Origin: Bog-473 sp963755375
Lineage (GTDB): Bacteria > Actinomycetota > Acidimicrobiia > Acidimicrobiales > RAAP-2
DNA: 64,000 nucleotides
Reading direction: 5' to 3'
Assembly (NCBI GenBank): GCA_963755375.1
Contig: CAVWKG010000006.1
Location: forward strand, 248,001 to 312,000
In this document: positions 17,801 to 26,892 of the stretch, one piece after another
How the letters are laid out: each line of letters starts with the position of its first letter
How positions within the stretch are numbered: position 1 is the first letter of the stretch
Notes under the pieces: model-generated
What the model was told of the DNA's origin: nothing
Database searches by the model: none
Seen by the model: only the letters and a program-made list of their open reading frames with translations
Position numbers and translations under genes: made by a program

Positions 17801-18256
17801 ATGGGCGTTCCTCTCGGCGCAGATCCACCCCGGCACGACCTGAATACGGTCGATGACGTCCTGGCCCTGGTGCGTGAAAGCGGCGGGCGCGTGACCAACT
17901 CTCGGCGGTTGCTCCTCGAGGCGATCTTCGACGACCCGGGACACCACAGCGCCGAGAATCTGGCAGAGATCGTCCAGGCGAGAGCCCCGGACGTGCACCT
18001 GTCCACGATCTACCGCAATCTGGACGAGCTGGAGCGGCTCGGGGTCATCGTCCATTCGCATCTCGGACATGGGCCGGCTACGTATCACCTGGCAGCGAGT
18101 GCACACTGCCACTTCGTCTGCGAACACTGCGGCAACGCCTTCAAAGCGCCCGACGAACTGTTCGCGACCCTGGCGGACCGCGCCCAGAAACAGTTTGGTT
18201 TTGCCATCGACCCGCATCACTTCTCGATCTTCGGTCGCTGCCGGAACTGCCAGTAG
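17801..18256 (+). CDS. Fur-family metalloregulator, probable Nur
   Basis: 151 residues from ATG 17801 (GGAGTG upstream). A winged-helix DNA-binding domain spans residues about 14-85 (LVRESGGRVTNSRRLLLEAI, then DVHLSTIYRNLDELERLGVI). The dimerisation/metal domain has His/Cys clusters: YHLAASAHCHFVCEHCGNAF, FAIDPHHFSIFGRCRNCQ. The two CxxC pairs are the structural Zn site typical of Fur/Zur/Nur. Its divergent neighbour is a nickel permease, and the shared intergenic site resembles a Nur box, so nickel sensing is the best guess. Confidence 0.88.
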   Translation: MGVPLGADPPRHDLNTVDDVLALVRESGGRVTNSRRLLLEAIFDDPGHHSAENLAEIVQARAPDVHLSTIYRNLDELERLGVIVHSHLGHGPATYHLAASAHCHFVCEHCGNAFKAPDELFATLADRAQKQFGFAIDPHHFSIFGRCRNCQ

Positions 18257-18365
18257 ATCTGGACCCTGCCTACCGACAGACGGGACGACGGGTGGGCGAA
18301 CAAGGAGGACCGCCCGGCCGAGACGATGACCGAGCCGGACACGTCGACTCTCTAAGGTTCCGTCC

Positions 18366-19484
18366 ATGCCCAGCCCGGCCGGTCCCGTGGCCGTGGCGAT
18401 GGACGCCACGCCCCTGCTCGGAGTACGGACGGGGGTGGGGGAGTCCGTTGCCGGGTTCATGGATGCCGTGGCAGCCGATCCCCACATCGGCGTCATCGGG
18501 TATGGCCTCAGCGCGAGGGCCGGGAGAGTGCTTCCGGAACGACTGCCTGAATCGGTGACACCGGGGCGGCGAGTCCCGATCCCCGCAGAAGCGTTGCTCC
18601 GAGCGTGGGCGCGGTTCGACCATCCCACAGTGGAGCGGTGGACCGGCCCCGTCGACGTGGTGCACGGCACCAACTTCGTCGTGCCACCCTCAAGGAAGGC
18701 GGCACGGCTGGTGACCGTGCACGACCTGACCCCCCTGCGCTTCCCCGAACTGTGCAGCCCGACGTCGTTGCGGTACCCCGGCCTCATCACTCGTGCCCTC
18801 GACCGCGGCGCCTCCGTTCATACCGTGTCCCAGGCCATGGCGGACGAGGTCATGGACCATTTCCAGGTCCGTGCCGATCGGGTGCACGTGATCCACAACG
18901 GGCTGACTCCGCTCCCCCACCCGCTCGCGCGAGACGAGACGGAGCACCCCTACATCCTGGCCATCGGAACCGTGGAACCGCGCAAGGGCCTCCCCGATCT
19001 GGTGGCGGCCTTCGACCGCATCGCCGGGTCCATCCCCGACGTCCATCTCAAGATCGCCGGGCCGCCCGGTTGGGGCGAAGACGCCGTGGCGGCCAGTCTG
19101 CGGTCCGCCCGGCACGCCGCCCGCATCCATCGCATCGGATGGGTCGCCGACAGGAGCTCCCTCATCGCGGGTGCGTCGGTACTCGCCTACCCCTCCTTGT
19201 ACGAGGGCTTTGGGTTGCCGCCCCTCGAAGCGATGTCGCTCGGAGTTCCGGTGGTCGCCAGCACCGCCGGCGCGATCCCCGAAGTGGTCGGCGACGCCGC
19301 CCTGTTGGTCGCACCGCGTGATGTTCCTGCTCTTTCGGAGGCGCTCTTGGTGGCGACGCGGGACGAGGCGACTCGAGCGCGGTTGATCGCCGCAGGTACG
19401 GAGCGCGTCCAGGCGTTCTCGTGGCCACGAGCGGGACGGCAGCTTGCGCAGCTCTACCACACGCTGGCCGATGCCCGTCCCTGA
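18366..19484 (+). CDS. GT4-family glycosyltransferase
   Basis: 372 residues, GT-B fold. The N-terminal acceptor domain starts AVAMDATPLLGVRTGVGES (glycine-rich loop); the linker region contains LVTVHDLTPLRFPELC. The C-terminal donor domain begins about residue 195 (YILAIGTVEPRKGLPDLVAA) and carries the E-x7-E-type motif YEGFGLPPLEAMSLGVPVVA at about 278-297. It transfers a sugar from a nucleotide-sugar donor, likely at the inner face of the membrane. A PIG-V-like membrane mannosyltransferase follows immediately (41 bp), so a cell-envelope glycan or mannolipid role is plausible. No obvious acceptor. Confidence 0.92.
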   Translation: MPSPAGPVAVAMDATPLLGVRTGVGESVAGFMDAVAADPHIGVIGYGLSARAGRVLPERLPESVTPGRRVPIPAEALLRAWARFDHPTVERWTGPVDVVHGTNFVVPPSRKAARLVTVHDLTPLRFPELCSPTSLRYPGLITRALDRGASVHTVSQAMADEVMDHFQVRADRVHVIHNGLTPLPHPLARDETEHPYILAIGTVEPRKGLPDLVAAFDRIAGSIPDVHLKIAGPPGWGEDAVAASLRSARHAARIHRIGWVADRSSLIAGASVLAYPSLYEGFGLPPLEAMSLGVPVVASTAGAIPEVVGDAALLVAPRDVPALSEALLVATRDEATRARLIAAGTERVQAFSWPRAGRQLAQLYHTLADARP

Positions 19485-19524
19485 AGACTCGCGCCCCCAC
19501 CATCGACGTGCAAACATCCACCCC

Positions 19525-20751
19525 ATGCCGTCCGGAGCAGTGGACACCTCTTCTCCGCTGACGAGTACCACGAACGTCGGGCCGTCGGGAAGCAACGGGC
19601 CCACACCCGGCCTGGTGGAGCGGTGGCGTGGCCGTCGGGGCCTCGTCCTCGAAGCACTCGGTGTGGCGTGGCTGCCGTGGCTCACGGCGCGCGTCATCAC
19701 GCTCTTCGCACTCGGCTTGGCGAAGTACGAGGTCAGGCACTTCCACATCACGAACCCCAAAGCGGTGCTCGAGACGCACTACGGGTTACTGGGATCCGAC
19801 GCCGGCTGGTATCAGAACATCGCCGCCAACGGCTACGGGGCCCTGCCACGGTCCGCCATCCGCTTCTTCCCGTTGCTGCCGCTGCTCGACCGGGGCCTGA
19901 GCGACGTCACGTCGCTGACCGTGGGCATCGCCTCTCTCGTGATCACGAACGCGGCGAGCCTCCTCGTGGGGATCGGCGTCTACGTGCTGGTCTGTTCCGA
20001 GCTCCGCGACAAGGTGGTGGCGCGCCGGGCGGTGTGGCTGATCATGTTGGCCCCTCCCGCGTTCGTCTTCGTGATGGGCTATTCGGAGGCGCTCCTCGTC
20101 CTGCTGGCGGTCGGCTTCTTCGTCGGCATACGACGAGGGAACTGGTGGTGGGCCGGGCTCCTCGGGTATCTGGCGGGAACGGCGCGCCCGATCGGGTGCC
20201 TCCTGGCCATCCCGGCGGTGATCGAAGTGGTCCGCTCCTGGCGCGCCGATGGATGGGAACGCTGGCCGGGAAAGGTCGTGGCGATCGTGTCGTCCGTCGC
20301 CGGCACGGTCACGTATCTCGGCTCGGTGAGCGCCCAATTCGGCGGAGGGTTCCTCGAGCCACTGAAGATCCAGCAGCAACAGGCGCATCACGGGGCGCTC
20401 TCGGACCCTGTCTCGACCATCTACCACGCGCTGGCCAACCTGGCCCACGGGCACCACATCGGCGACGGGTTGCACGTCCCGTGGATCGCGGTCGCCGTCG
20501 TGCTGATCCTCGTGGCGTTCTGGCGCTTGCCGGTCTCGTACGGAGCGTTTGCATTGTGCGTTGTCGTCGTTGCCTTGTCGGGATCCAACCTCGATTCGTT
20601 CGAGCGCTATGCGTTGAGTGCGTTCCCGCTCGTGATGGCCGGCGCCACCCTGCTCAAGTCGGCGCGGGTTGCCGGCGTCACCTACGTGTTGTGCGGTGCC
20701 GCCATGGCTCTCTACGCGGTGCTGGCGTTTCAAGGGGCGTACGTTCCCTAG
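19525..20751 (+). CDS. PIG-V/GT-C-like membrane mannosyltransferase
   Basis: About 408 residues from ATG 19525 (start uncertain; ATG 19471 would overlap the preceding gene). Roughly eight to ten membrane helices follow a short cytosolic N-terminus. After the first helix is an extracytoplasmic loop with GSDAGWYQNIAANGYG, the D-x-x-W-Y/x-x-I-A-x-x-G-Y motif of PIG-V-like GT-C enzymes that use polyprenyl-phosphate mannose. It probably adds mannose to a lipid or glycan outside the cytoplasmic membrane, together with the GT4 enzyme upstream. Confidence 0.8.
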   Translation: MPSGAVDTSSPLTSTTNVGPSGSNGPTPGLVERWRGRRGLVLEALGVAWLPWLTARVITLFALGLAKYEVRHFHITNPKAVLETHYGLLGSDAGWYQNIAANGYGALPRSAIRFFPLLPLLDRGLSDVTSLTVGIASLVITNAASLLVGIGVYVLVCSELRDKVVARRAVWLIMLAPPAFVFVMGYSEALLVLLAVGFFVGIRRGNWWWAGLLGYLAGTARPIGCLLAIPAVIEVVRSWRADGWERWPGKVVAIVSSVAGTVTYLGSVSAQFGGGFLEPLKIQQQQAHHGALSDPVSTIYHALANLAHGHHIGDGLHVPWIAVAVVLILVAFWRLPVSYGAFALCVVVVALSGSNLDSFERYALSAFPLVMAGATLLKSARVAGVTYVLCGAAMALYAVLAFQGAYVP

Positions 20752-21119
20752 CCGCGCGCGCCAAGGATGCCGGCTCACGACACGAAAGAGCTCGGCATCG
20801 ACCGGGACGGCCTGCGGCGCGCGCCGCAGGCACCGGTCCCCGCCCGCGCTGATCTTCCCCGAGATGCTCCACTCGGAGCACGTCGAGGAGGCTGGTACCG
20901 CACCTCCGGACTCCTTCCACGACGCGTTCGCGACCGCCGCCGCCTTCAGCCCAACCGACGTGTCGGCGGTCACGACCTGGGCGAAGCCCATGCTGACGGC
21001 CGAATCGGCCATCTCTCTCGTGGTCGGAATCCTCGTCGTCGCCCGCGCCGCCGATAGCTCGACGTGACGGGCCCGGGCCGCCGCCCCCGTTGGGACGGCG
21101 CACGAACAATGATGGATCC
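20752..21119. other. intergenic, no confident gene
   Basis: About 370 bp. A plus-frame stretch around 20880-21060 reads DSFHDAFATAAAFSPTDV, then ISLVVGILVVARAADSST, vaguely like the last helix of a DHA2-type exporter, but there is no start or upstream body. It may be a decayed fragment or chance. Confidence 0.3.
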
Positions 21120-21233
21120 ATGTACCTCGGGGGCCGGGTCACGGGTGTGGGCGCAGCCGCCCGAACGACGGCGGGTGCCCTGACCGTCCTCGCCGCCACC
21201 GTCTCCGCCGCCGTGCCGGGCCGCCCCCGATGA
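21120..21233 (+). CDS. possible 37-aa leader peptide overlapping exporter gene
   Basis: ATG 21120 opens a 37-codon frame whose TGA overlaps the ATG of the DHA2 exporter (ATGA), a translational-coupling arrangement. The peptide is hydrophobic and Ala/Thr/Val-rich (MYLGGRVTGVGAAARTT, then ALTVLAATVSAAV). No good ribosome site is visible. It could be chance in GC-rich DNA. Confidence 0.25.
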   Translation: MYLGGRVTGVGAAARTTAGALTVLAATVSAAVPGRPR

Positions 21234-22777
21234 GCGACGGGCCCCAGCCCGTCGGCCCGACGCCCGCGGCCGCGGCGCCCGAGCCCCTTGCCCTCTCGAG
21301 CGGGCGGGGGCGCTGGGTCATCGCGGCCACGGTGCTCGGCTCGGGCATCGTCATGCTCGATGCGACGGTCGTCGGCATCGCGCTCCCCTCCATCGGCCGC
21401 GACTTCCACGGGGGGGTCGGCACGCTGCAGTGGGTGGTCACCGGGTACGCGCTGACGCTGGCGGCCTTCCTCCTCCTGGGCGGTTCCCTCGGCGACCGCT
21501 TCGGGCGCAAGCGGGTCTTCTCCGTCGGGGTCGTGTGGTTCGCCGTCGCCTCGGCCATCTGCGGCCTCGCGCCGAGCGCGGGGCTCCTCGTGGGGGCCCG
21601 GGTGCTCCAGGGCGTCGGCGGCGCCCTGTTGACCCCGGGCAGCCTGGCCATCCTGCAGGCGTCGTTCCGCCCCGACGACCGGGCCCGCGCCATCGGCGCC
21701 TGGTCGGGATTGGGCGGCGTGGCCGGCGCCGCCGGGCCATTGGTGGGCGGCTACCTGCTCGCCATCGGGTCGTGGCGCTGGGTCTTCTTCATCAACCTCC
21801 CCGTCGCCGCCGCCGTGCTCGCCATCACCGCCCGCCACGTGCCCGAGTCGCGGGACCCGTCGAGCAGCGGCCGCATCGACACCGCCGGTGCCGCGCTGGC
21901 GGTCGTGTTCCTCGCCGGCCTGACCTACGGGCTCATCGAGGCACCGACGCGCGGGTGGTCCAGTCCGGCCGTGGTGGCCTGCCTCGTGATGGCCGTCGCC
22001 GCCGCGCCCGTCTTCCTGATCGTCGAGCACCGGCTCGCCCACCCGATGCTCCCGCTCCGGCTGTTCCGCTCCCGCCAGTTCAGCGGGGCCAACGCCGTCA
22101 CCTTCGCCGTCTACGGCGCCCTCGGTGGTGCCCTGTTCCTGCTCCCCGTCGAGCTGCAGATCGTGAAGGGCTACACCCCGCTCGAGTCCGGTGTGGCGCT
22201 GCTCCCCTTGACGCTGGTGATGCTCGCCTTCTCGGCCCGGTCCGGCGCGCTGTCGGCGCGGATCGGCCCCCGGCTCCAGATGACGGCGGGGCCGCTCATC
22301 GTCGGAGCCGGGCTCGCTTTCCTGACCCGGGCCACCGATCCCGGCAGCTACTGGACCCAGGTCTTCCCGGCCGTGCTGCTGTTCGCAGTCGGGTTGGCCG
22401 TGACCGTGGCCCCGCTGACGTCCACGGCGATGGGCGCGGCGCCGCCCGAGCACTCCGGCGTCGCCTCGGCCATCAACAACGTGGTCGCCCGGGCCGCCAG
22501 CCTCCTGGCCGTGGCCATCCTCCCGCTCCTGGCCGGCCTGACCGGGGCGGCGGCGCTGAGCAGTACGGAGTTGGCCAGCGGGTTCCGTACCGCCATGCTC
22601 ATCTCGGGCGGAGTCTGTGCCGCCGGTGGCCTGCTGGCCGCGCTGACCATCCGCAATCCGGCACGCACACCCGCAGCCGTCGTGGCGGCCGAGGAGCAGG
22701 AGCCGACCTGGCACTGCGGCGTCAGCGGCCCGCCGCCCAACCCCTCGTTGGCGGCCGCCGGAGACCGTCGGGGCTGA
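21230..22777 (+). CDS. DHA2-family (14-TMS) MFS drug exporter
   Basis: 515 residues, EmrB/QacA-type proton antiporter. TM1 contains the family motif D1 (GSGIVMLDATVVGIALP), followed by LQWVVTGYALTLAAFLLLGG and motif A (GDRFGRKRVF) in the loop after TM2; motif C occurs in TM5 (GVAGAAGPLVGGYLL). Fourteen helices run to about residue 480. The tail ends with WHCGVSGPPPNPSL, resembling the Cys-Gly-Pro-Pro tail of several actinobacterial DHA2 pumps. Substrate unknown. The following old-yellow-enzyme gene is 42 bp downstream and probably co-transcribed. Confidence 0.93.
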   Translation: MSDGPQPVGPTPAAAAPEPLALSSGRGRWVIAATVLGSGIVMLDATVVGIALPSIGRDFHGGVGTLQWVVTGYALTLAAFLLLGGSLGDRFGRKRVFSVGVVWFAVASAICGLAPSAGLLVGARVLQGVGGALLTPGSLAILQASFRPDDRARAIGAWSGLGGVAGAAGPLVGGYLLAIGSWRWVFFINLPVAAAVLAITARHVPESRDPSSSGRIDTAGAALAVVFLAGLTYGLIEAPTRGWSSPAVVACLVMAVAAAPVFLIVEHRLAHPMLPLRLFRSRQFSGANAVTFAVYGALGGALFLLPVELQIVKGYTPLESGVALLPLTLVMLAFSARSGALSARIGPRLQMTAGPLIVGAGLAFLTRATDPGSYWTQVFPAVLLFAVGLAVTVAPLTSTAMGAAPPEHSGVASAINNVVARAASLLAVAILPLLAGLTGAAALSSTELASGFRTAMLISGGVCAAGGLLAALTIRNPARTPAAVVAAEEQEPTWHCGVSGPPPNPSLAAAGDRRG

Positions 22778-22819
22778 CGTCAACGTGCGGCCGGCACGCC
22801 CGTCGGCAAAGGTGGTCCC

Positions 22820-24031
22820 ATGCCGCGCGCCGCACGCAGGGAAGCCGCCCCGGCCGTCTTCGCCCCGGCGCCCCTCGGACCGCTGACCCTGCGCAACCGC
22901 ATCATCAAGGCGGCCACCTTCGAAGGCGTTACGCCTGGGGGCGTGGTCAGTGACGAGCTGATCGAGTTCCACCGCCGCGTGGCTGCCGGCGGGGCCGCCC
23001 TGTCCACGGTGGCCTACCTGGCCGTCTCACCGGAGGGGCGGACCGACCGCCACTGCCTCCGGCTCAGCGAGGACACGGTCCCGGGACTGCGCCGCCTGAC
23101 CGACGCGGTGCACGCCGAGGGCGCCGCCGCGGCGGCGCAGATCGGCCACGCCGGGCCGGTGGCCAACGCGCGCTCCAACCGCACCCCCGCCCTCTCACCC
23201 TCCGGCGGCTTCACGCCCATGGGCTCGCGCCTGCGCGCCGTCGACGTGGCCGGCATCGAGCGCATCACCGAGGACTACCGGCGTGCCGCGGCCTTGGCGG
23301 TGCAGGCGGGCTTCGACAGCATCGAGGTCCACGTCGGGCACAACTACCTCCTGAGCGCGTTCTTGAGCCCCAAGCTCAACCACCGCGATGACCAGTTCGG
23401 CGGGTCCGTGGCGAACCGCGCCCGCTTCGCCCGTACGGTGCTGCGCACGGTCCGCGACGCCGCCGGCCACGACGTCGCGGTGACGGCCAAGCTCAACATG
23501 GCCGACGGCGTCGAGGGCGGGCTGTGGCTCGACGAGAGCGTCGAGATCGCCACGCTCTTCGAGGCGGACGGCGCGCTCGATGCGCTGGAGCTGACCGGGG
23601 GCAGCTCGCTGGCCAACCCGATGTACCTCTTCCGGGGCGACGCGCCGCTGCGGGAGTTCGGCGCCACGCTGCCGGCACCGGTCCGGCTCGGCTTCCGGTT
23701 CATCGGCCACCGCTTCCTGCGCTCCTACCCCTACGAGGAGGCTTTCTTCCTTCCCTACGCGCGGCAGTTCCGGCGCGCGCTCGCCACCCCGCTCATCCTC
23801 CTCGGTGGCATCACGGAGCTGGCGACGATCGAGAAAGCCCTCGCCGAGGGGTTCGCCTTCGTGGCGATGGCTCGCGCCCTTCTGCGCGAGCCCGACCTGC
23901 CCAACCGCATGCGGGCGGGCGCATCGACCACATCTCTCTGCATCCATTGCAACAAGTGCATGCCCACGATCTACTCGGGCACGCGCTGCGTCCTGGTGGC
24001 TGACCGCGCTGTCTCAGGCTGGGAAACCTGA
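22820..24031 (+). CDS. old yellow enzyme-like NADH:flavin oxidoreductase
   Basis: 403 residues, (beta/alpha)8 FMN-binding barrel. Motifs are LGPLTLRNRIIKAATFEGVT near the N-terminus, AAAAAQIGHAGPVAN, FDSIEVHVGHNYLLSAFLSP (substrate/FMN site) and the phosphate-binding PLILLGGITELATIEKAL with FVAMARALLREPDL. The end has a Cys-rich segment SLCIHCNKCMPTIYSGTRC, as in the FeS-linked branch (2,4-dienoyl-CoA reductase-like), but the protein stops there without the NAD(P)/FAD domains of long members. It would reduce an activated C=C bond; substrate unknown. Confidence 0.9.
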   Translation: MPRAARREAAPAVFAPAPLGPLTLRNRIIKAATFEGVTPGGVVSDELIEFHRRVAAGGAALSTVAYLAVSPEGRTDRHCLRLSEDTVPGLRRLTDAVHAEGAAAAAQIGHAGPVANARSNRTPALSPSGGFTPMGSRLRAVDVAGIERITEDYRRAAALAVQAGFDSIEVHVGHNYLLSAFLSPKLNHRDDQFGGSVANRARFARTVLRTVRDAAGHDVAVTAKLNMADGVEGGLWLDESVEIATLFEADGALDALELTGGSSLANPMYLFRGDAPLREFGATLPAPVRLGFRFIGHRFLRSYPYEEAFFLPYARQFRRALATPLILLGGITELATIEKALAEGFAFVAMARALLREPDLPNRMRAGASTTSLCIHCNKCMPTIYSGTRCVLVADRAVSGWET

Positions 24032-24360
24032 CAGATATGGGCTCAGAGAAGTGATCCACGGTCGCCGTGGTCATGAACCCACGGGTACTGCGACGGCTCG
24101 GGAACCACGGACTCGCTGACTCCGGCGGCGAATCGAGGCCGGCCCGATGGGGCTCGGTCGATCCGATCTCGAAAGTCCTCAGAGGCGGCGCCGTGCGGGA
24201 GCGGGGAGCGATGGGCGCATTGGCTGGTCCTCCGCTGGTCGCGGTACATGGCGGCGTCCCGCAGAACCGATATATCCTACGGCGGCGAGCCGAGGCGGCT
24301 CCGAGGGCGGCCGCGTAACTTTCACTGCGCGTCGCCTTCTGGCACGGGGATAGGACGCGC
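24032..24360. other. intergenic, nothing recognised
   Basis: About 330 bp with only short, non-convincing frames. Base composition is lower in GC than the preceding pair of genes, like the glycosyltransferase that follows. Confidence 0.4.
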
Positions 24361-25368
24361 ATGCACGATCGGCTTACGGTGTCGATCCTCATTCCGACCT
24401 TCAACGAGATCGCACATATCGACGCGTGCCTGGCCTCAGTCCTCGCACAGAGCCACCCGCTCCTTGAGGTACTCGTCGTCGATGGAGGATCGACCGACGG
24501 GACACGCGAGCGGGTAGCCTCGTACGGACCACCAGTGCGCCTGGTTGACAATCCGAGCCGTGGTCCCGCGTCGGCGATGAATGTCGGGATCGCCGCAAGC
24601 AAGGGGTCGATCATCTGCCGTATGGATGCCCATACCGTGTTCGATCCCTCGTACGTCACGGAGAGTCTCAGCGTGCTCCTCGAGGAGGACGCCGACGTCG
24701 TCGGAGGACCCATGCACCCCGTCGGCACGGGCGAATTCGGGCGGGCGGTGGCCGCCGTGACTTCGTCGGCGCTCGGCATGCCTGGACGCTTCCACTACGC
24801 AAGAACACGGATCGAGACCGACCACGTGTACCTGGGAATGTGGAAGCGGTCCACCCTCTTGGAGTTGGGTGGCTTCGACGCTCGGCACTTCCCCTGGTGT
24901 GGCGAGGACAATGAACTGAGCTATCGCATCCGGCGTAAGGGAGGACGAGTGGTCTGCGATCCCGCTGTCCGCTCGAACTACGCGCCACGCGAAACGCCAG
25001 CTGCCCTGTGGCGTCAGTACGACCGCTACGGGTTGGCCAAGGCCTCGTCTCTGGCGACGCATGGAGCACTGCCCTCCTGGCGACCGGTGGCCCCGGCCGC
25101 ACTGGTTGCCATCACGATCATTGGTCTGTTCACTGGACGCACATGGAAACGTCGGGCCGTCGTTCCGGCGGTGCACGCGTTGGGGTGCGGGCTGGTCGCC
25201 CGGTGGGTGAGCCGCCGCGAATCGAGTGATCTGTGGCGTGCGGCCCTCGTGCAGGAAATCTGTCATTGGTCGTTCGGTCTCGGCTTCTGGAGAGGCATAT
25301 GGCGCATTGTCCGGAGTCAGCCCGTACAGACTTCTCTCGTGGTGTTCGAGGCCAGCCAGAACATGTAG
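24361..25368 (+). CDS. GT2-family glycosyltransferase
   Basis: 335 residues. The GT-A domain covers about 1-235: SILIPTFNEIAHIDACLASV, EVLVVDGGSTDGTRE (nucleotide-sugar-binding Asp), the metal-binding DXD-equivalent CRMDAHTVFDP and the acceptor/catalytic region GEDNELSYRIRRKGG. A hydrophobic C-terminus (VAPAALVAITIIGLFTG, then a second weaker segment) suggests membrane association. It resembles ExoA/succinoglycan-type transferases. Likely role: surface polysaccharide synthesis. Neighbours give no operon. Confidence 0.88.
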   Translation: MHDRLTVSILIPTFNEIAHIDACLASVLAQSHPLLEVLVVDGGSTDGTRERVASYGPPVRLVDNPSRGPASAMNVGIAASKGSIICRMDAHTVFDPSYVTESLSVLLEEDADVVGGPMHPVGTGEFGRAVAAVTSSALGMPGRFHYARTRIETDHVYLGMWKRSTLLELGGFDARHFPWCGEDNELSYRIRRKGGRVVCDPAVRSNYAPRETPAALWRQYDRYGLAKASSLATHGALPSWRPVAPAALVAITIIGLFTGRTWKRRAVVPAVHALGCGLVARWVSRRESSDLWRAALVQEICHWSFGLGFWRGIWRIVRSQPVQTSLVVFEASQNM

Positions 25369-25418
25369 TTGATTCGGCTCAGAACCGAGACCTGCTCGAG
25401 CCCGAGTGAATCGCCCGG

Positions 25419-26849
25419 TTACGCCGCGACCGGCGGCCGGCGCGCCGCCCACGGGGCCGCCAGCTCGAGCTGGCCGGCGAGCGAGAGCAGCGTCTCCTCG
25501 CCCCCGAAACGCCCGACGAACTGCACGCCGATCGGCAGCCCGCCGGCGCTCCAGTGCAGCGGCAGCGAGATCCCCGGCTGCCCCGTCACGTTGAACGGCG
25601 GGGTGAAGGGGACATAGGCCGCGGCACGGAAGAGGCCCGTCAGCGGCTCCCCCGGCGGCGAGTCGAAGGTGCCCAGCGGGGCCGGCGGCTCACCGAGGGT
25701 CGGGGTCAGCAGGACGTCGATCCCTTCGAAGTAGTCGCCGATCTGGCGGCTCATGCGTTGCAGCTCCTGTACCGATCGGAGGTACCGCCCCCCGTTGACG
25801 GATCGGCCGAGCTCGACGAGGGCCCAGCTCAAGGGCTCGAGATCACCCTCCTGCGCAGTCCGCCCCACCCGGGCCTCCCAGTCCTCGACAGCCCAGGCGT
25901 TGCTGCAGGCCCACTGGTTGACGAAATGGGTCGTGAAGGCGTCCCCGTCGAGGGCGAGTGCCGCCTCCTCAACGTGGTGGCCGAGCGACTCGCAGAGCGA
26001 GGCCGTGGTCCGGACCGCCGCCACACACTCGGCGTCCACCTCGCTGCCCGTTGGCGACGCCGTCATCACCGCGACGCGCAGTCCCGGTGGCGCCGTCGCC
26101 GCGGCGACGGCAAAGGAGGGACCGCGCAGGGGCGGGGCCCAGTACGGGTCGCCGGGAACCGGGCCGGCGGTGGCGTCGAGGACGGCCGCCGAGTCGCGCA
26201 CCGAGCGCGTGACCACGTGCTCGACCACCAGTCCGCCCATCATGTCGCCGTACTGGGGGGCCAGCGTGTTGCGCCCCCGGGTCGGCTTCAGGCCGACCAG
26301 GCCGCAACACGAGGCCGGGATCCGGATGGAGCCGCCGCCGTCGTTGGCGTGGGCCACCGGCACCATGCCCGACGCCACGGCCGCCGCCGAGCCGCCCGAG
26401 GACCCCCCGGTCGAGTGGTCGGTGTTCCACGGGTTGCGCGACGGCCCGAAGCGGATCGGCTCGGTCGTCGGGAGGATGCCGAGCTCGGGTGCGTTCGTCT
26501 TGCCGCAGATGACGAAGCCGGCGTCGATGTAGCGCTGCGTGAGGGTCTGGGTCACGGTCGAGTGGTAGTCGCCCGAGAACGCGAGCCCCTCGTTGAACGG
26601 CGTGCCGGCGAGCTCCGCGCCGAGATCCTTCAACAGGAAGGGCACGCCGCGAAAGGGGCCGTCGGGCAGCTCGCCTGAAGCCTCGGCCCGGGCCCGTTCG
26701 AAGAGCTCGTGGATCACCGCATTGAGTTGCGGGTTGAGCTTGTCCATGCGGGCGATGGCCGCATCGACGAGCTCGGCCGGCGAGGCCTCCTCGGAGCGGA
26801 CCAGCTCCGCCTGGGCGGTCGCGTCCATCCATGCCGTGTCGTCGCTCAT
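25419..26849 (-). CDS. amidase signature-family hydrolase
   Basis: About 476 residues from ATG 26849. The Ser-cisSer-Lys triad is visible: Lys in PFLLKDLGAE (about 77), the Gly/Ser-rich TGGSSGGSAAAVASG (about 151-165, cis-Ser) and the nucleophile Ser in DGGGSIRIPASCCGLVGLKP. It hydrolyses an amide to acid and ammonia, in the cytosol. The substrate is not predictable from sequence. The HxlR regulator lies 43 bp upstream on the same strand. Confidence 0.93.
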   Translation of the reverse strand: MSDDTAWMDATAQAELVRSEEASPAELVDAAIARMDKLNPQLNAVIHELFERARAEASGELPDGPFRGVPFLLKDLGAELAGTPFNEGLAFSGDYHSTVTQTLTQRYIDAGFVICGKTNAPELGILPTTEPIRFGPSRNPWNTDHSTGGSSGGSAAAVASGMVPVAHANDGGGSIRIPASCCGLVGLKPTRGRNTLAPQYGDMMGGLVVEHVVTRSVRDSAAVLDATAGPVPGDPYWAPPLRGPSFAVAAATAPPGLRVAVMTASPTGSEVDAECVAAVRTTASLCESLGHHVEEAALALDGDAFTTHFVNQWACSNAWAVEDWEARVGRTAQEGDLEPLSWALVELGRSVNGGRYLRSVQELQRMSRQIGDYFEGIDVLLTPTLGEPPAPLGTFDSPPGEPLTGLFRAAAYVPFTPPFNVTGQPGISLPLHWSAGGLPIGVQFVGRFGGEETLLSLAGQLELAAPWAARRPPVAA

Positions 26850-26892
26850 GGAGTGCACGGTAGTGACGCGGACGCCGGCGCGCCCATGCGCC

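Noticed and set aside
20880..21067. DHA2 exporter tail fragment before the intact exporter
   Set aside because: Similarity is limited to a hydrophobic stretch; no start, no motif; could be chance.
20678..22972. 764-residue minus-strand open frame
   Set aside because: Antisense shadow of the DHA2 exporter and OYE region; low-complexity Arg/Gly/Ala composition and no domain.
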